From the NCBI GenBank assembly GCA_900767405.1, contig CAAFZB010000039.1, forward strand, positions 1 through 32,214: DNA of 32,214 bases, written 5' to 3'. The notes beneath the pieces were generated by a model. The model worked only from the letters and a program-made list of their open reading frames with translations. It did no database searches and had not been told where the DNA came from. Shown piece after piece: positions 7,653 to 16,657 of the stretch. Made by a program: the position numbers and the translations under genes. Position 1 is the first letter of the stretch. Every line of letters begins with the position of its first letter. The stretch is from Rikenellaceae bacterium (GTDB lineage: Bacteria; Bacteroidota; Bacteroidia; Bacteroidales; UBA932).

Positions 7653-8674
7653 TATCTCATAAGGAAGGAGTATCTGTCGGTGTTCTTAAGAGCTTTGCAG
7701 GTTCCCCTGGCCACTGCGTGAAGAGGGTCGTCGGCTACGTGGAACTCGATGTTCACCTTGTCGGTAAGCCTCTTTGTGAGACCCCTCAGCAGAGAACCGC
7801 CGCCGGAAAGCCAGATGCCGTTCTCGACGATATCGGAATAAAGCTCGGGAGGAGTGTCCTCGAGGACGTGAAGGATGGACGACTCAATCTTGGCAATCGA
7901 CTTGTCCAGGCAGTGGGCGATTTCCTGATATGTGATGACAGCCTCTACAGGATGCGCTGTCATAAGGTTGGGCCCGTGTATCTTGATGGGCTCGGGTTCG
8001 TCTTCCAGTTCCTGGAGAACGGAGCCTACGGAGATTTTCACCTTCTCTGCGGTGATTTCTCCAACCTTTATGTTGTGCTGCTGGCGAAGGTACTGGGTGA
8101 TGTCTTCCGTGAAGATGTCTCCGCCTACGCGGATGCTGTCGCTCACTACGATGCCTCCGAGGGATATGACTGCTATCTCTGTGGTACCGCCACCGATGTC
8201 AACTACCATACTTCCCTGGGGAGCTTCTATATTGAGGTCGATGCCCAGGGCGGCCGCCATAGGTTCGTAGATGAGATATACGTCTCTTCCTCCGGCGTGT
8301 TCCGAAGAGTCGCGCACGGCGCGGATTTCAACTTCCGTAGAACCGGAGGGAATGCCTACAACTATCTTGAGATTCGGTGTAAAGATGCTGCGTCTTTTGC
8401 TGCTGACCTGCTCTATGAAACCGCGTATCATCATTTCTGCGGCATTGAAGTCTGCGATGACACCGTCTTTCAAAGGACGTATTGTCCTTACTCCGGGGTT
8501 CGTACGGTCGTGCATAAGCTTGGCCTGCTGGCCGATAGCGAGGCATTTTCCGGTGGCATTGTCTACAGCCACGATGCTAGGCTCGTCCAAGACAAGCTGG
8601 TCGTTCTGATAAACGATGGTGTTCGCTGTTCCCAGGTCTATTGCAAGTTCTTGATTCAGAAAAGAAAAAGCCAT
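7652..8674 (-). CDS. mreB: rod shape-determining protein MreB (bacterial actin)
   Basis: A 340-residue actin-fold ATPase that guides wall synthesis along the cell side. The phosphate-1 motif DLGTANT (13-19), phosphate-2 motif VVDIGGGTTEIAV and adenosine motif GIWLSGGGSLLRG are all present, and the N-terminus includes the short amphipathic segment AFSFL typical of MreB. It is the first gene of the shape operon, with a -7 element about 40 bp upstream in the gap shared with ispD. Length is usual for the family. Confidence 0.97.
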   Translation of the reverse strand: MAFSFLNQELAIDLGTANTIVYQNDQLVLDEPSIVAVDNATGKCLAIGQQAKLMHDRTNPGVRTIRPLKDGVIADFNAAEMMIRGFIEQVSSKRRSIFTPNLKIVVGIPSGSTEVEIRAVRDSSEHAGGRDVYLIYEPMAAALGIDLNIEAPQGSMVVDIGGGTTEIAVISLGGIVVSDSIRVGGDIFTEDITQYLRQQHNIKVGEITAEKVKISVGSVLQELEDEPEPIKIHGPNLMTAHPVEAVITYQEIAHCLDKSIAKIESSILHVLEDTPPELYSDIVENGIWLSGGGSLLRGLTKRLTDKVNIEFHVADDPLHAVARGTCKALKNTDRYSFLMR

Positions 8675-8713
8675 AGTTTGGTTTTGATGTTAGATATTTA
8701 GCTTAAAAGTATG

Positions 8714-8731
8714 CAAAAATAGTTATTTTTG
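8714..8731. promoter_or_regulatory. face-to-face -7 elements for mreB and ispD
   Basis: The palindrome CAAAAATA-GT-TATTTTTG carries a perfect TAnnTTTG box on each strand: plus strand 8724-8731 for ispD (ATG 8748), and minus strand 8721-8714 for mreB (ATG 8674). No convincing TTTG -33 box was found for either direction. Two polymerases could not occupy these boxes at once, so the two promoters should compete. Confidence 0.55.
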
Positions 8732-8747
8732 TGACAAGATAGAAGCT

Positions 8748-9449
8748 ATGAAGAGAAAAATTTTCGGAATTTTTATGGCAGGCGGACAGGGTCTCAGAAT
8801 GGGGGCCGACACGCCCAAACAGTTCCTGATTCTCGAAGGTCTGCCGGTACTCCAGAGGACCATCGAAAGGTTCGTCGAAGCCTGCCCCGACATAGAAGTC
8901 GTAACGGTTCTGCCAAAGGAACATTTCGATACCTGGAAGAAACTCTGCGTCGAGTACAGCTTCAACCGTAAGCAGATCCTGGTCGAGGGAGGCATAACCA
9001 GGTTCCATTCCGTAAAGAACGCCTTGCAGAGAGTCCCCGACGGAGCGACCGTCCTGATTCACGACGGGGTTCGTCCCATAGTGAGCGTCCCTTTCCTGAA
9101 AAGGGTCATCGATGAAACGGAAAACAGTTGTGGAGTAATCCCTGTCATGCCTTCTGTTGAAAGTCTTAAATATTTGGAAAAGAACAGTAAAGGAAATCTT
9201 ATATATTCCGATACTCCAGATCCTGACAGGAGTCGTATATTCTGCGCCCAGACTCCACAGGCATTTCATTCCGAGGTTATAAAAAGGGCTTATGAACAGG
9301 CCTATGACCTGGATTTTACAGATGACGCTTCTGTAGCGAAAAGAAAAAACATACCCCTCTCCTTTATTCCGGGAGAGAGGTGGAACATCAAGCTTACAAC
9401 CAGGGAAGACCTGTCTATTGCGCGCTTTCTTCTCGGTTGCCGGCCATAA
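8748..9449 (+). CDS. ispD: 2-C-methyl-D-erythritol 4-phosphate cytidylyltransferase
   Basis: A 233-residue cytoplasmic enzyme of the non-mevalonate isoprenoid pathway that joins CTP and MEP. The nucleotide-binding N-terminus FMAGGQGLRMGADTPKQF, the motif EGGITRFHSVKNAL, HDGVRP (about 105-110), TDDASV and the C-terminal NIKLTTREDL match IspD. Its product feeds undecaprenyl phosphate, the lipid carrier used by the wall genes alongside. The 3' end overlaps the convergent Lrp-type gene by 35 bp. The ATG at 8748 lies about 16 bp after a -7 box. Confidence 0.95.
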   Translation: MKRKIFGIFMAGGQGLRMGADTPKQFLILEGLPVLQRTIERFVEACPDIEVVTVLPKEHFDTWKKLCVEYSFNRKQILVEGGITRFHSVKNALQRVPDGATVLIHDGVRPIVSVPFLKRVIDETENSCGVIPVMPSVESLKYLEKNSKGNLIYSDTPDPDRSRIFCAQTPQAFHSEVIKRAYEQAYDLDFTDDASVAKRKNIPLSFIPGERWNIKLTTREDLSIARFLLGCRP

Positions 9450-9927
9450 AGCTTACGTTCTGGTATTCCTTTACCCAGACCTGGCGGCCGAAAGCTTCGT
9501 CCAGCGAAATCATCGTATCGGTTGACTGAACATATGGAATCCTCTGAATGGTGTTGAGGAGGACTTCCATAAGGTGGTCGTTGTTGAAGCAGTAAACCTT
9601 GAGGAAGAGAGCGGCCTTGCCCGTTACGAAATGGCATTCAACAACCTCGGGAACGTGTTTCAATGCATTGACAACTTCGGGGTACTTGTTGTCCTCGGAC
9701 AGTTCCAGCCCTATGAATGCACAAACGTTGAGCCCGAGGGCCGACGGCTTGACCATCATCCTGGAGCCTGTGATAACCCCGCAGTTCTCCATTTTCCTGA
9801 CCCTCTGGTGAACGGCGGCACCCGATATCCCGCATTCTCTGGCAATTTCCAGGAACGGCTTGCGGGCATCGTTTACCAGCAAAGAAAGAATCTTGCGGTC
9901 GTTTTCGTCTATTTGATAAACTGACAT
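9415..9927 (-). CDS. Lrp/AsnC-family transcriptional regulator
   Basis: A 170-residue protein with an N-terminal helix-turn-helix (DENDRKILSLLVNDARKPF, then GISGAAVHQRVRKME, about residues 7-46) and a C-terminal RAM/AsnC ligand-binding sandwich (about 70-145). Members bind DNA as dimers or octamers and usually sense amino acids. Its ATG shares one base with the topA stop (TAATG), so its synthesis is tied to topA. About 25 residues after the RAM domain are not typical. Effector and targets are not readable. Confidence 0.9.
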   Translation of the reverse strand: MSVYQIDENDRKILSLLVNDARKPFLEIARECGISGAAVHQRVRKMENCGVITGSRMMVKPSALGLNVCAFIGLELSEDNKYPEVVNALKHVPEVVECHFVTGKAALFLKVYCFNNDHLMEVLLNTIQRIPYVQSTDTMISLDEAFGRQVWVKEYQNVSFMAGNREESAQ

Positions 9928-12239
9928 TATTTTTTGGTTTTGAATTTCCTGAAGTTCCTGCGTCCGGCAGAAGGCTCGGTGTCTTTGATGATCTGCAGGC
10001 AGAGTTCTTCCGTGAGTTCATCGACCTTGGTCTCCTGAGGAAGCTTGTAATTCTTTCCGTCGTGCTTGATGTACGGGCCGAAGGGTCCGTTAATGACGCT
10101 TATATCATTGGACGGGAAGGTCATCAGTGTGCTTAGAGCAGGTTTTTCCTTCTCGGCAACAAGCACTTTTACGCATTCATCTAAAGTGATGGTCAAGGGG
10201 TCGGCCTTCTTTGGAAGGGAAACGTTCCTGCCGCCGAATTTGATGTACGGGCCAAAGCGTCCCTTGTTGACGACGACGCTCTGTCCTTCGTATTCACCCA
10301 CAGTGCGGGGGAGCTGGAAGAGTTTCAGGGCTTCGTCCAGGGTGATTGATTCGATGATCTGGTTCTTGGCCAGGTTGGCGAACAGCTTGTCCTGTCCGTC
10401 ACCTTTCTGCACGTATGCTCCGTACTGGCCGAACTTGGCGTACACGGTCTGCCCCGAAACGGGGTCTGTTCCCAGTACCCTCTGAACCTTGTTGGTGAAC
10501 TGGCGGTCATTCATCGCACTTTCCACCCTATGGTGGAAGGGATGATAGAAGTCAGATATCTGCGAATTCCAGACTTTCTCTCCTGCGGCAATAAGGTCGA
10601 ATTCTTTCTCGACGTTTGCTGTGAAATCGTAGTCGAGGATGGCCGAGAAGTTTTTCACAAGGTAGTCTGTAACTATTATTCCGATGTCCTGAGGCAGGAG
10701 TTTTCCTTTTTCGGCTCCAACTGTCTCGGTTCTGGAAACCTTGGATATGCCGCTGCCGGTAAGGGTCAGGTTCTCTACCTGGATTTTGCGGCCGGGGATG
10801 TCTCCCTTGACAATGTACCCTCTTTCGGCTGTAAGGGTGTTGATGGTGGGGGCGTATGTCGAAGGACGCCCGATGCCCAGTTCTTCAAGTTTCTTTATGA
10901 GGGTGGCCTCGGAATAACGGTAGGGAGGCTGGGAATATTTGCAATCGGCATTTATGCCAAGGACTTTCACGTCCTGTCCTTCCCGAACGGGCGGAAGCAG
11001 GGTGTCTTCTTCTTCCTGTATATCGTCGCTGCCTTCGAGATAAAGTTTCAGGAAACCGTCGAACAGTATTTCGGTGGCCTGGATCGAGAATTTCTCTTCC
11101 ATCTGCCCGGATCCTATGCGAAGGACTGTAGAAAGGACCTTTGCCTCAGCCATCTGCGAAGCTACCGTGCGCTTCCAGATAAGAGAGTACAGTTTCTTTT
11201 CGGCCTCGGTCCCTTCTATGCTTTCGTTTGCAATGTAAGTAGGGCGGATGGCTTCGTGGGCTTCCTGTGCGCCCTTACTCTTGGTCTGGTACTGTTTGGG
11301 ACGCGAGTATTCCGGCCCGAAGTTGTCGCAGATAAGCTGCTTGGAGGTTCCCAGGGCCAGGCTGCTGAGGTTGGTGGAGTCGGTACGCATATAGGTGATA
11401 AGACCCTTCTCGTACAGCCCCTGGGCAATGCGCATTGTCTGACTGACAGAGAAATGCAGCTTGCGGGAAGCCTCCTGCTGCAGAGTCGAGGTGGTGAAAG
11501 GTGCCGCCGGGTAGCGGACCCCTTCCTTCTTTTCGATATTTTCAATTCTGAAAGATGCGCCTATGCACTTTTCCAGAAATGCTCCTGCTTCCTGCTGAGT
11601 GTCGAATTTCCTGTCCAGAAGGCCTTTGACCTTCGTTCCTTCGATATTGAAGAAGCCTTCGACCCTGTAGTATGGTTCGCTGTTGTAGGAGATGATTTCC
11701 TTCTCCCTGTCAACAACCAGACGGAGCGCAACGGACTGGACGCGTCCCGCCGAAAGGCCGCGCTGTACCTTGCGCCACAGAAGCGGAGACAGTTCGAATC
11801 CTACGAGACGGTCCAGAACCCTTCTGGCCTGCTGGGCGTTCACCAGATTCAGGTCTATGGTGCGGGGATTCCTGATGGCGTGCTGTATGGCGTCCTTTGT
11901 GATTTCGTGGAATACGATGCGGTGAGTCTTGAGAGGATCGAGCCCCAAAGTCTGGCTCAGGTGCCAGGAGATAGCCTCTCCCTCACGGTCCTCATCGGAT
12001 GCAAGCCATACCGTACCGGCTTTCTTTGCTGCCGCCTTGAGGTCTGCAACCACTTTCTTCTTTTCGGCCGGAATCACGTACTCCGGTTCAAAACCGTGGT
12101 CGATATCGATGCTCAAAGCCTTGTCCTGCAAGTCTCTGATGTGTCCGAAACTTGATTTGACGGTAAAACCGTCACCTAAAAATTTCTGAATGGTCTTTGC
12201 CTTTGCAGGCGACTCGACAATTACTAGATTTCCCTCCAT
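9927..12239 (-). CDS. topA: DNA topoisomerase I
   Basis: A type IA topoisomerase of 770 residues that relaxes negative supercoils. The Toprim domain has E9 in VIVESPAKAKT and D82/D84 in SDEDREGEAISWHL; the active-site Tyr is Y283 in LITYMRTDSTN. The C-terminus has several Toprim-C repeats, recognisable from FGQYGAYVQKGD, KGRFGPYIKFGG and NGPFGPYIKHDG, in place of the Cys4 zinc ribbons of E. coli TopA. ATG at 12239 (MEGNLVIVESP) is chosen over an upstream TTG at 12248. It is divergent from the PBP1A gene and coupled to the downstream regulator. Confidence 0.96.
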   Translation of the reverse strand: MEGNLVIVESPAKAKTIQKFLGDGFTVKSSFGHIRDLQDKALSIDIDHGFEPEYVIPAEKKKVVADLKAAAKKAGTVWLASDEDREGEAISWHLSQTLGLDPLKTHRIVFHEITKDAIQHAIRNPRTIDLNLVNAQQARRVLDRLVGFELSPLLWRKVQRGLSAGRVQSVALRLVVDREKEIISYNSEPYYRVEGFFNIEGTKVKGLLDRKFDTQQEAGAFLEKCIGASFRIENIEKKEGVRYPAAPFTTSTLQQEASRKLHFSVSQTMRIAQGLYEKGLITYMRTDSTNLSSLALGTSKQLICDNFGPEYSRPKQYQTKSKGAQEAHEAIRPTYIANESIEGTEAEKKLYSLIWKRTVASQMAEAKVLSTVLRIGSGQMEEKFSIQATEILFDGFLKLYLEGSDDIQEEEDTLLPPVREGQDVKVLGINADCKYSQPPYRYSEATLIKKLEELGIGRPSTYAPTINTLTAERGYIVKGDIPGRKIQVENLTLTGSGISKVSRTETVGAEKGKLLPQDIGIIVTDYLVKNFSAILDYDFTANVEKEFDLIAAGEKVWNSQISDFYHPFHHRVESAMNDRQFTNKVQRVLGTDPVSGQTVYAKFGQYGAYVQKGDGQDKLFANLAKNQIIESITLDEALKLFQLPRTVGEYEGQSVVVNKGRFGPYIKFGGRNVSLPKKADPLTITLDECVKVLVAEKEKPALSTLMTFPSNDISVINGPFGPYIKHDGKNYKLPQETKVDELTEELCLQIIKDTEPSAGRRNFRKFKTKK

Positions 12240-12312
12240 ATCTTTCAACTGTTTTTCAAAATTCGCACTGCAAAGAAAATCACAAAATCGGGACTTTTCA
12301 AAATTTAATGAC

Positions 12313-12320
12313 TAATTTTG
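12313..12320 (+). promoter_or_regulatory. -7 element for the PBP1A gene
   Basis: TAATTTTG fits TAnnTTTG and lies 29 bp before the chosen ATG at 12350. It is the right arm of an interrupted palindrome (CAAAATT at 12299-12305, then AATTTTG at 12314-12320), flanked by GGGA and TCCC, whose left arm may serve topA on the other strand. Transcription from here would exclude the ATG at 12308. Confidence 0.45.
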
Positions 12321-12349
12321 TCCCTTCATTTATAATGAAAATTTTTACG

Positions 12350-14695
12350 ATGAACGAACGGACTAAATCTAAAATTGTCAAAGGTTTCTGGGTAATTGTG
12401 ATTGCCCCATTCGTCTGTCTTTTCCTGGCTCTCGCCATAGTCTGGATGTTTGCGGAAATACCTTCTTTCGAGGAATTGGAACATCCCGACAGCAAACAGG
12501 CCACTCAAATCATAGCACAGGGAGGGGAGGTCCTTACAACCTTCCACATAGAGAACCGTACGTTCGTGGAATATGAAGACATTTCCCCGAATGTCATCAA
12601 TGCGGCGCTGGCCACGGAAGACATACGTTTCTACAAGCACGCAGGCATAGATTTCAAGGGCCTGGCCCGTGTTTTCATAAAGACCCTGGCCCTGCACAAC
12701 AGCAGCCAGGGAGGCGGTTCCACCATAACCCAGCAGCTTGCCAAGACACTTTATCCCAGGCCCGACACCAGCAGGAAAATGGTAATGGTATGGACCAAGT
12801 TCAAGGAGTGGATAACCGCGGTAAAGCTGGAACGCAACTACACCAAGGAAGAGATAATGAAGATGTACCTCAACGGCATCTTCTTCGGTTCAGGGGCGTA
12901 TGGCATCCAGACAGCATCCGAGACATTCTTCTCCAAAGACCCCAAGGACCTGAGCATCGAAGAGGCTGCAACGCTGGTGGGAATGGTAAACAAGCCTACC
13001 AGGTACAATCCGGTGCTGAACCCCGAGCAGTCGCTTGCGCGTCGCAATTTTGTGATAGGCCAGATGGCCAAGGCCAAGTTCATTACCAAGGCCCAGAGAG
13101 ACTCTATCCAACAGATTCCCATCACCCTTAATTATCAGGTGCTTGACCATAACTCCGGGCTCGCTCCCTACTTCAGGGATATGCTCCGCAGAGATATGAA
13201 TGCCACTAAACCCCGCCGTTCAAAATACCTGTACCCCGAGGATTATACCTGCGATTCGCTACGCTGGGAGCAGGATGAACTGTACGGATGGCTTACAAAG
13301 CACAAAAAAGCCAACGGAGAACCCTACAATCTCGACAAGGACGGTCTTAAGATATATACCACAATCAATTTCAAGATGCAGAAATTTGCCGAGGAGGCAG
13401 TTGCCGAGCATCTTGGGAAGGACCTTCAGAAACTGTTCCGCCAGGACCTGAAGAGCAAAAGGAACGCACCGTTCTCGAATGACGTCGATGAAAATACCAG
13501 GAACCTGCTTCTGAACAATGCCAGGAAATGGTCTGACAGGTATCGTATGCTCAAAGGCGAGGGTGTAAGGGAAGATGAGATAATGAAGAGTTTCGACCAA
13601 CCTGTCAGGATGAGGGTATTCTCTTGGAACTCAAAGGGTTATGTAGATACCACGATGACTCCCAACGATTCCATCAAGTATTATAAGTCCATACTCAGGG
13701 CGGCAATGATGGTAATCGAACCGGGGACAGGACACGTAAGAGCTTATGTCGGAGGTCCCAACTACCGTTATTTCAAATATGACAACGTATCCCAGGGGAA
13801 ACGCCAGATAGGTTCTACCGTGAAGCCGTTCATATATTCTCTCGCGCTTACCGAAGGCCTGAGTCCCTGTGATCAGGTGGCTAACGTCCCCCAGACCTTC
13901 GAGCTGCCTACCGGAGAGCTCTGGACCCCGAGGAACGAGAAAAACGGAGGGGTTCTTACCCTCAAGCAGGCTCTTGCACAGTCCAACAACAACGTAAGCG
14001 CATTCCTGATTCGCCAGTTCGGACCGGAATCGGCAGCCGATATGATGAGGCGTATGGGTATAACCGCCCATATCGACGAAGTTTACTCTCTTTGCGTAGG
14101 CTCTACCGATGTCTCTGTAAAAGAGATGGTTACAGCATACAATACCTTCCCGTCCAAGGGCGTTTACACATCCCCTCTGTTCGTTACCAGGATAGAGGAT
14201 GCCCACGGTAATCTCATCACCGAATTCACGAACCACAAGAGGGAAGTGCTGGGAATCAAGGAGACCTGCCAGATAGTCGATATGATGCAGGCGGTGGTCG
14301 ATTACGGCACCGGAGGACGTCTGAGATACCGTTATTCCCTCCCCGGAGACATTGCCGGAAAGACAGGAACGACGAATGACAATTCGGACGGATGGTTCAT
14401 TGCATATACGCCGGTCCTTACGGCCGGAGTATGGGTAGGAGGGGAGGACAGGCAGATACATTTCCAGTCCGGAGCTCTGGGACAGGGGGCCTCGATGGCC
14501 CTCCCGATATGGGCTCTGTTCTACAAGAAATGCCTTGTGGACGGCACTGTGGGCGTAAGTGCAGATGACAAGTTTGTAGTTCCTTCAGATGTCAGCATAG
14601 GTTGTGAAGGAGGTTTCTTCCTTGGTGGTGACGACTCTGAATATAGCGGGGAGGAAGACGGGCAGCCGGTTTCAGAAGATTATTATTTCAATTAG
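12350..14695 (+). CDS. class A penicillin-binding protein 1A (glycosyltransferase/transpeptidase)
   Basis: A bifunctional peptidoglycan synthase, 781 residues from this start. Cytoplasmic tail 1-12, one membrane helix (about 13-34), then a GT51 domain with E90-D-I-R-F-Y-K-H, GGSTITQQLAKTLYP (122-136) and the NGIFFGSGAYGIQTA run (175-189). The transpeptidase domain has S489-T-V-K492, S545-N-N547 and K671-T-G673. An acidic C-terminal tail (about 758-781) is rich in Asp, Glu and Ser. Starts at 12335 or 12308 are also in frame; 12350 gives the usual short basic tail and sits well after the -7 box. The downstream ligase begins 3 bp after the stop. Confidence 0.93.
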   Translation: MNERTKSKIVKGFWVIVIAPFVCLFLALAIVWMFAEIPSFEELEHPDSKQATQIIAQGGEVLTTFHIENRTFVEYEDISPNVINAALATEDIRFYKHAGIDFKGLARVFIKTLALHNSSQGGGSTITQQLAKTLYPRPDTSRKMVMVWTKFKEWITAVKLERNYTKEEIMKMYLNGIFFGSGAYGIQTASETFFSKDPKDLSIEEAATLVGMVNKPTRYNPVLNPEQSLARRNFVIGQMAKAKFITKAQRDSIQQIPITLNYQVLDHNSGLAPYFRDMLRRDMNATKPRRSKYLYPEDYTCDSLRWEQDELYGWLTKHKKANGEPYNLDKDGLKIYTTINFKMQKFAEEAVAEHLGKDLQKLFRQDLKSKRNAPFSNDVDENTRNLLLNNARKWSDRYRMLKGEGVREDEIMKSFDQPVRMRVFSWNSKGYVDTTMTPNDSIKYYKSILRAAMMVIEPGTGHVRAYVGGPNYRYFKYDNVSQGKRQIGSTVKPFIYSLALTEGLSPCDQVANVPQTFELPTGELWTPRNEKNGGVLTLKQALAQSNNNVSAFLIRQFGPESAADMMRRMGITAHIDEVYSLCVGSTDVSVKEMVTAYNTFPSKGVYTSPLFVTRIEDAHGNLITEFTNHKREVLGIKETCQIVDMMQAVVDYGTGGRLRYRYSLPGDIAGKTGTTNDNSDGWFIAYTPVLTAGVWVGGEDRQIHFQSGALGQGASMALPIWALFYKKCLVDGTVGVSADDKFVVPSDVSIGCEGGFFLGGDDSEYSGEEDGQPVSEDYYFN

Positions 14696-14698
14696 TTT

Positions 14699-15715
14699 AT
14701 GTCAAAGTACAATAGGATTGCAGTTATTTACGGCAGTGACACCTCTGAATGGGAGGTTTCCTGCCGCAGCGGAGAATTCACCTCAGAGAGTATAGACAAC
14801 TCGGTCTATGAGGTTTATGAAGTGTTTGCCAGGTTTGGCAAGTGGCAGTTGGCCGCATATCGCAGGAAGAATTCCGAAAGAGTGGAGTTTGCGCGGGAAT
14901 CCCGTCCCGACATTGATAAAAGCGACTTTTCGGTAATGCTTGACGGAGAAAAGGTCAAGTTTGATTTCGCATACGTGATGCAGCACGGCACTCCGGGGGA
15001 GAACGGTCTTACACAGGGCTATCTTCAGATTCTCGGAATACCTTTCAGCAGCTGCGACTCTTTTGTGTCGGCGGTAGCTTTCGACAAATATTCCTGCAAG
15101 ACTTACATACGCTGTCTGGACTGTGTGAAGTTTGCTCCTGATGTGTTTATACGCAAAGGCGGAGATGTGGAGGAATTTGCCAGAAAGGTCGATACAGAGC
15201 TTTCATACCCCGTATTCGTAAAACCCACGATAGGAGGGTCGAGCTTCGGTGTCACCAAGGTAAAGAAGAGAGAAGACCTTACCGCCGCCCTGGAATATGC
15301 CTTTTCCGAAGGGGATACGGTTATTGCCGAGCAGGGAATATGCGGAAGGGAACTCACCTGCGCCGCTTTCTTTGACGGAAAACAGGTGGTGACACTGCCC
15401 CAGATAGAGATTACCACAGAGAACGAGTACTTTGATTACGATGCAAAGTACAACGGAAAAAGCAATGAAATCTGCCCCGCGCCCGTGACCGAAAGTGAAA
15501 GGCAGACCATTTCCAAAGCCACCGAAAGCATCTACACTATGCTTGGCTGCAAAGGAGTTGTAAGGGTCGATTACATTCTTTCCAAAGACGGCCTGTATTT
15601 CCTCGAAGTCAACACAATCCCGGGGATGACGAAGGCTTCGCTGGTGCCGAAAATGGTCAGAACGGCAGGAATGAAGGTTTCTGACTTCCTGTCTACAATC
15701 ATCGAGAACGCATAA
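14699..15715 (+). CDS. ddl: D-alanine--D-alanine ligase
   Basis: A 338-residue ATP-grasp enzyme making the D-Ala-D-Ala end of the peptidoglycan stem. Recognisable parts are HGTPGENGLTQGYLQILGIP (about 95-114), the Lys in FDKYSCK, the glycine loop KPTIGGSSFGVTKV, the YDAKYNGKSNEICPAP segment that closes the active site, and the metal-binding C-terminus EVNTIPGMT (about 306-314). Lengths of these blocks are normal for Bacteroidota Ddl. It follows PBP1A by 3 bp and precedes prmC by 5 bp, giving an operon that links precursor and polymer synthesis. Confidence 0.95.
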   Translation: MSKYNRIAVIYGSDTSEWEVSCRSGEFTSESIDNSVYEVYEVFARFGKWQLAAYRRKNSERVEFARESRPDIDKSDFSVMLDGEKVKFDFAYVMQHGTPGENGLTQGYLQILGIPFSSCDSFVSAVAFDKYSCKTYIRCLDCVKFAPDVFIRKGGDVEEFARKVDTELSYPVFVKPTIGGSSFGVTKVKKREDLTAALEYAFSEGDTVIAEQGICGRELTCAAFFDGKQVVTLPQIEITTENEYFDYDAKYNGKSNEICPAPVTESERQTISKATESIYTMLGCKGVVRVDYILSKDGLYFLEVNTIPGMTKASLVPKMVRTAGMKVSDFLSTIIENA

Positions 15716-15720
15716 CAATA

Positions 15721-16560
15721 ATGTTACTTTCCTGTTTTATACGGGATTTGGAGAAAAAACTGCAGACCTTGTATCCCGAGAGGGAGGCAAGGGAGATGAC
15801 ATTGCGTTTGTGCGAGGATTTTCTGGGTGTGAACCGTCTTGTCCACATCCTTGATCCCGGGTTTACGATACCATCGGACCGGCTAGCCGGTCTCGAAGAC
15901 TGTGCCGCAAGGCTGCTTAGGGCGGAACCGTTGCAATATGTTGTAGGCTCTGCCGACTTTTATGGCAGAAAGTTCAAGGTATCAGATGCGGTGCTCATTC
16001 CCAGACCCGAGACAGAAGAGCTGGTAAGGCACAGCCTGGGGGCCGTTCCCCGCGGGGGGAGGGTGATTGACTTATGCACAGGGTCGGGATGTATAGCGTG
16101 GACGATAATCAAGGAACGCCCCGATACCGAGGTCTTCGCAGTGGACATCAGTTCCGATGCCCTTGCCCTCGCCGCTTCCCAGTTCGAAGGTCCTTCGCCT
16201 GTTTTTCTAAAGGCGGATGTCAGGGAAAAGCTTCCTCTGGATGGGGAATTCGACGTTCTTGTAAGCAATCCGCCCTATATTCCCGAAAGCGAAAAGGCCG
16301 CGATGCGGGCGAACGTTCTGGAGTATGAACCCGGACTTGCTCTGTTTGTGCCGGATGACGACCCGCTGATATTCTATCGCGCTCTCAAAAGCCGCTGTCT
16401 GGAGCTGCTGCGTGCCGGAGGGGAGGCTTTTATGGAAATAAACGAGAATTTCGCTCCACAGGTGGAGAGCATTTTCGGGTCCGAAGACTTCGCCGATGTA
16501 GGAACTTTGCGTGATTTTGCCGGAAAGCCGCGAATAATCCATATCAGAAAAGTGGCCTGA
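15721..16560 (+). CDS. prmC: peptide chain release factor N5-glutamine methyltransferase
   Basis: A 279-residue SAM-dependent methyltransferase that modifies the GGQ glutamine of release factors. An N-terminal helical domain (about 1-85) precedes the Rossmann domain. Motifs include LIPRPETEELV (about 91-101), SAM-binding DLCTGSGCIAW and the catalytic SNPPYI, which contacts the substrate glutamine. The sequence of blocks separates PrmC from other N5 methyltransferases, though PrmB is a distant relative. It begins 5 bp after ddl and ends the plus-strand run. Confidence 0.94.
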   Translation: MLLSCFIRDLEKKLQTLYPEREAREMTLRLCEDFLGVNRLVHILDPGFTIPSDRLAGLEDCAARLLRAEPLQYVVGSADFYGRKFKVSDAVLIPRPETEELVRHSLGAVPRGGRVIDLCTGSGCIAWTIIKERPDTEVFAVDISSDALALAASQFEGPSPVFLKADVREKLPLDGEFDVLVSNPPYIPESEKAAMRANVLEYEPGLALFVPDDDPLIFYRALKSRCLELLRAGGEAFMEINENFAPQVESIFGSEDFADVGTLRDFAGKPRIIHIRKVA

Positions 16561-16586
16561 GCGTCATTGCAGGCCAGAAAAATCGA

Positions 16587-16657
16587 CATAGCCGTTTTAT
16601 CTGCGGGGAAAACGCCTGGGTATGACGTACTTTGCAGATGAAAACCAAACGGCTATG
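16587..16657. promoter_or_regulatory. nested inverted repeat overlapping a start codon
   Basis: Perfect 11-bp arms CATAGCCGTTT (16587-16597) and AAACGGCTATG (16647-16657) enclose a second pair ATCTGC/GCAGAT (16599-16604 and 16634-16639). The right outer arm contains the lipoprotein ATG (16655-16657). A -7-like TACTTTG lies at 16628-16634. It could be an operator, an RNA fold masking the start codon, or both; I recognise no known riboswitch. Confidence 0.5.

Noticed and set aside
10530..12155. 541-codon plus-strand frame
   Set aside because: It is antisense to topA and shows no family motifs.
16561..16657. Known riboswitch class at the lipoprotein leader
   Set aside because: The paired arms do not match any riboswitch consensus I know, and the predicted start may lie inside the structure.
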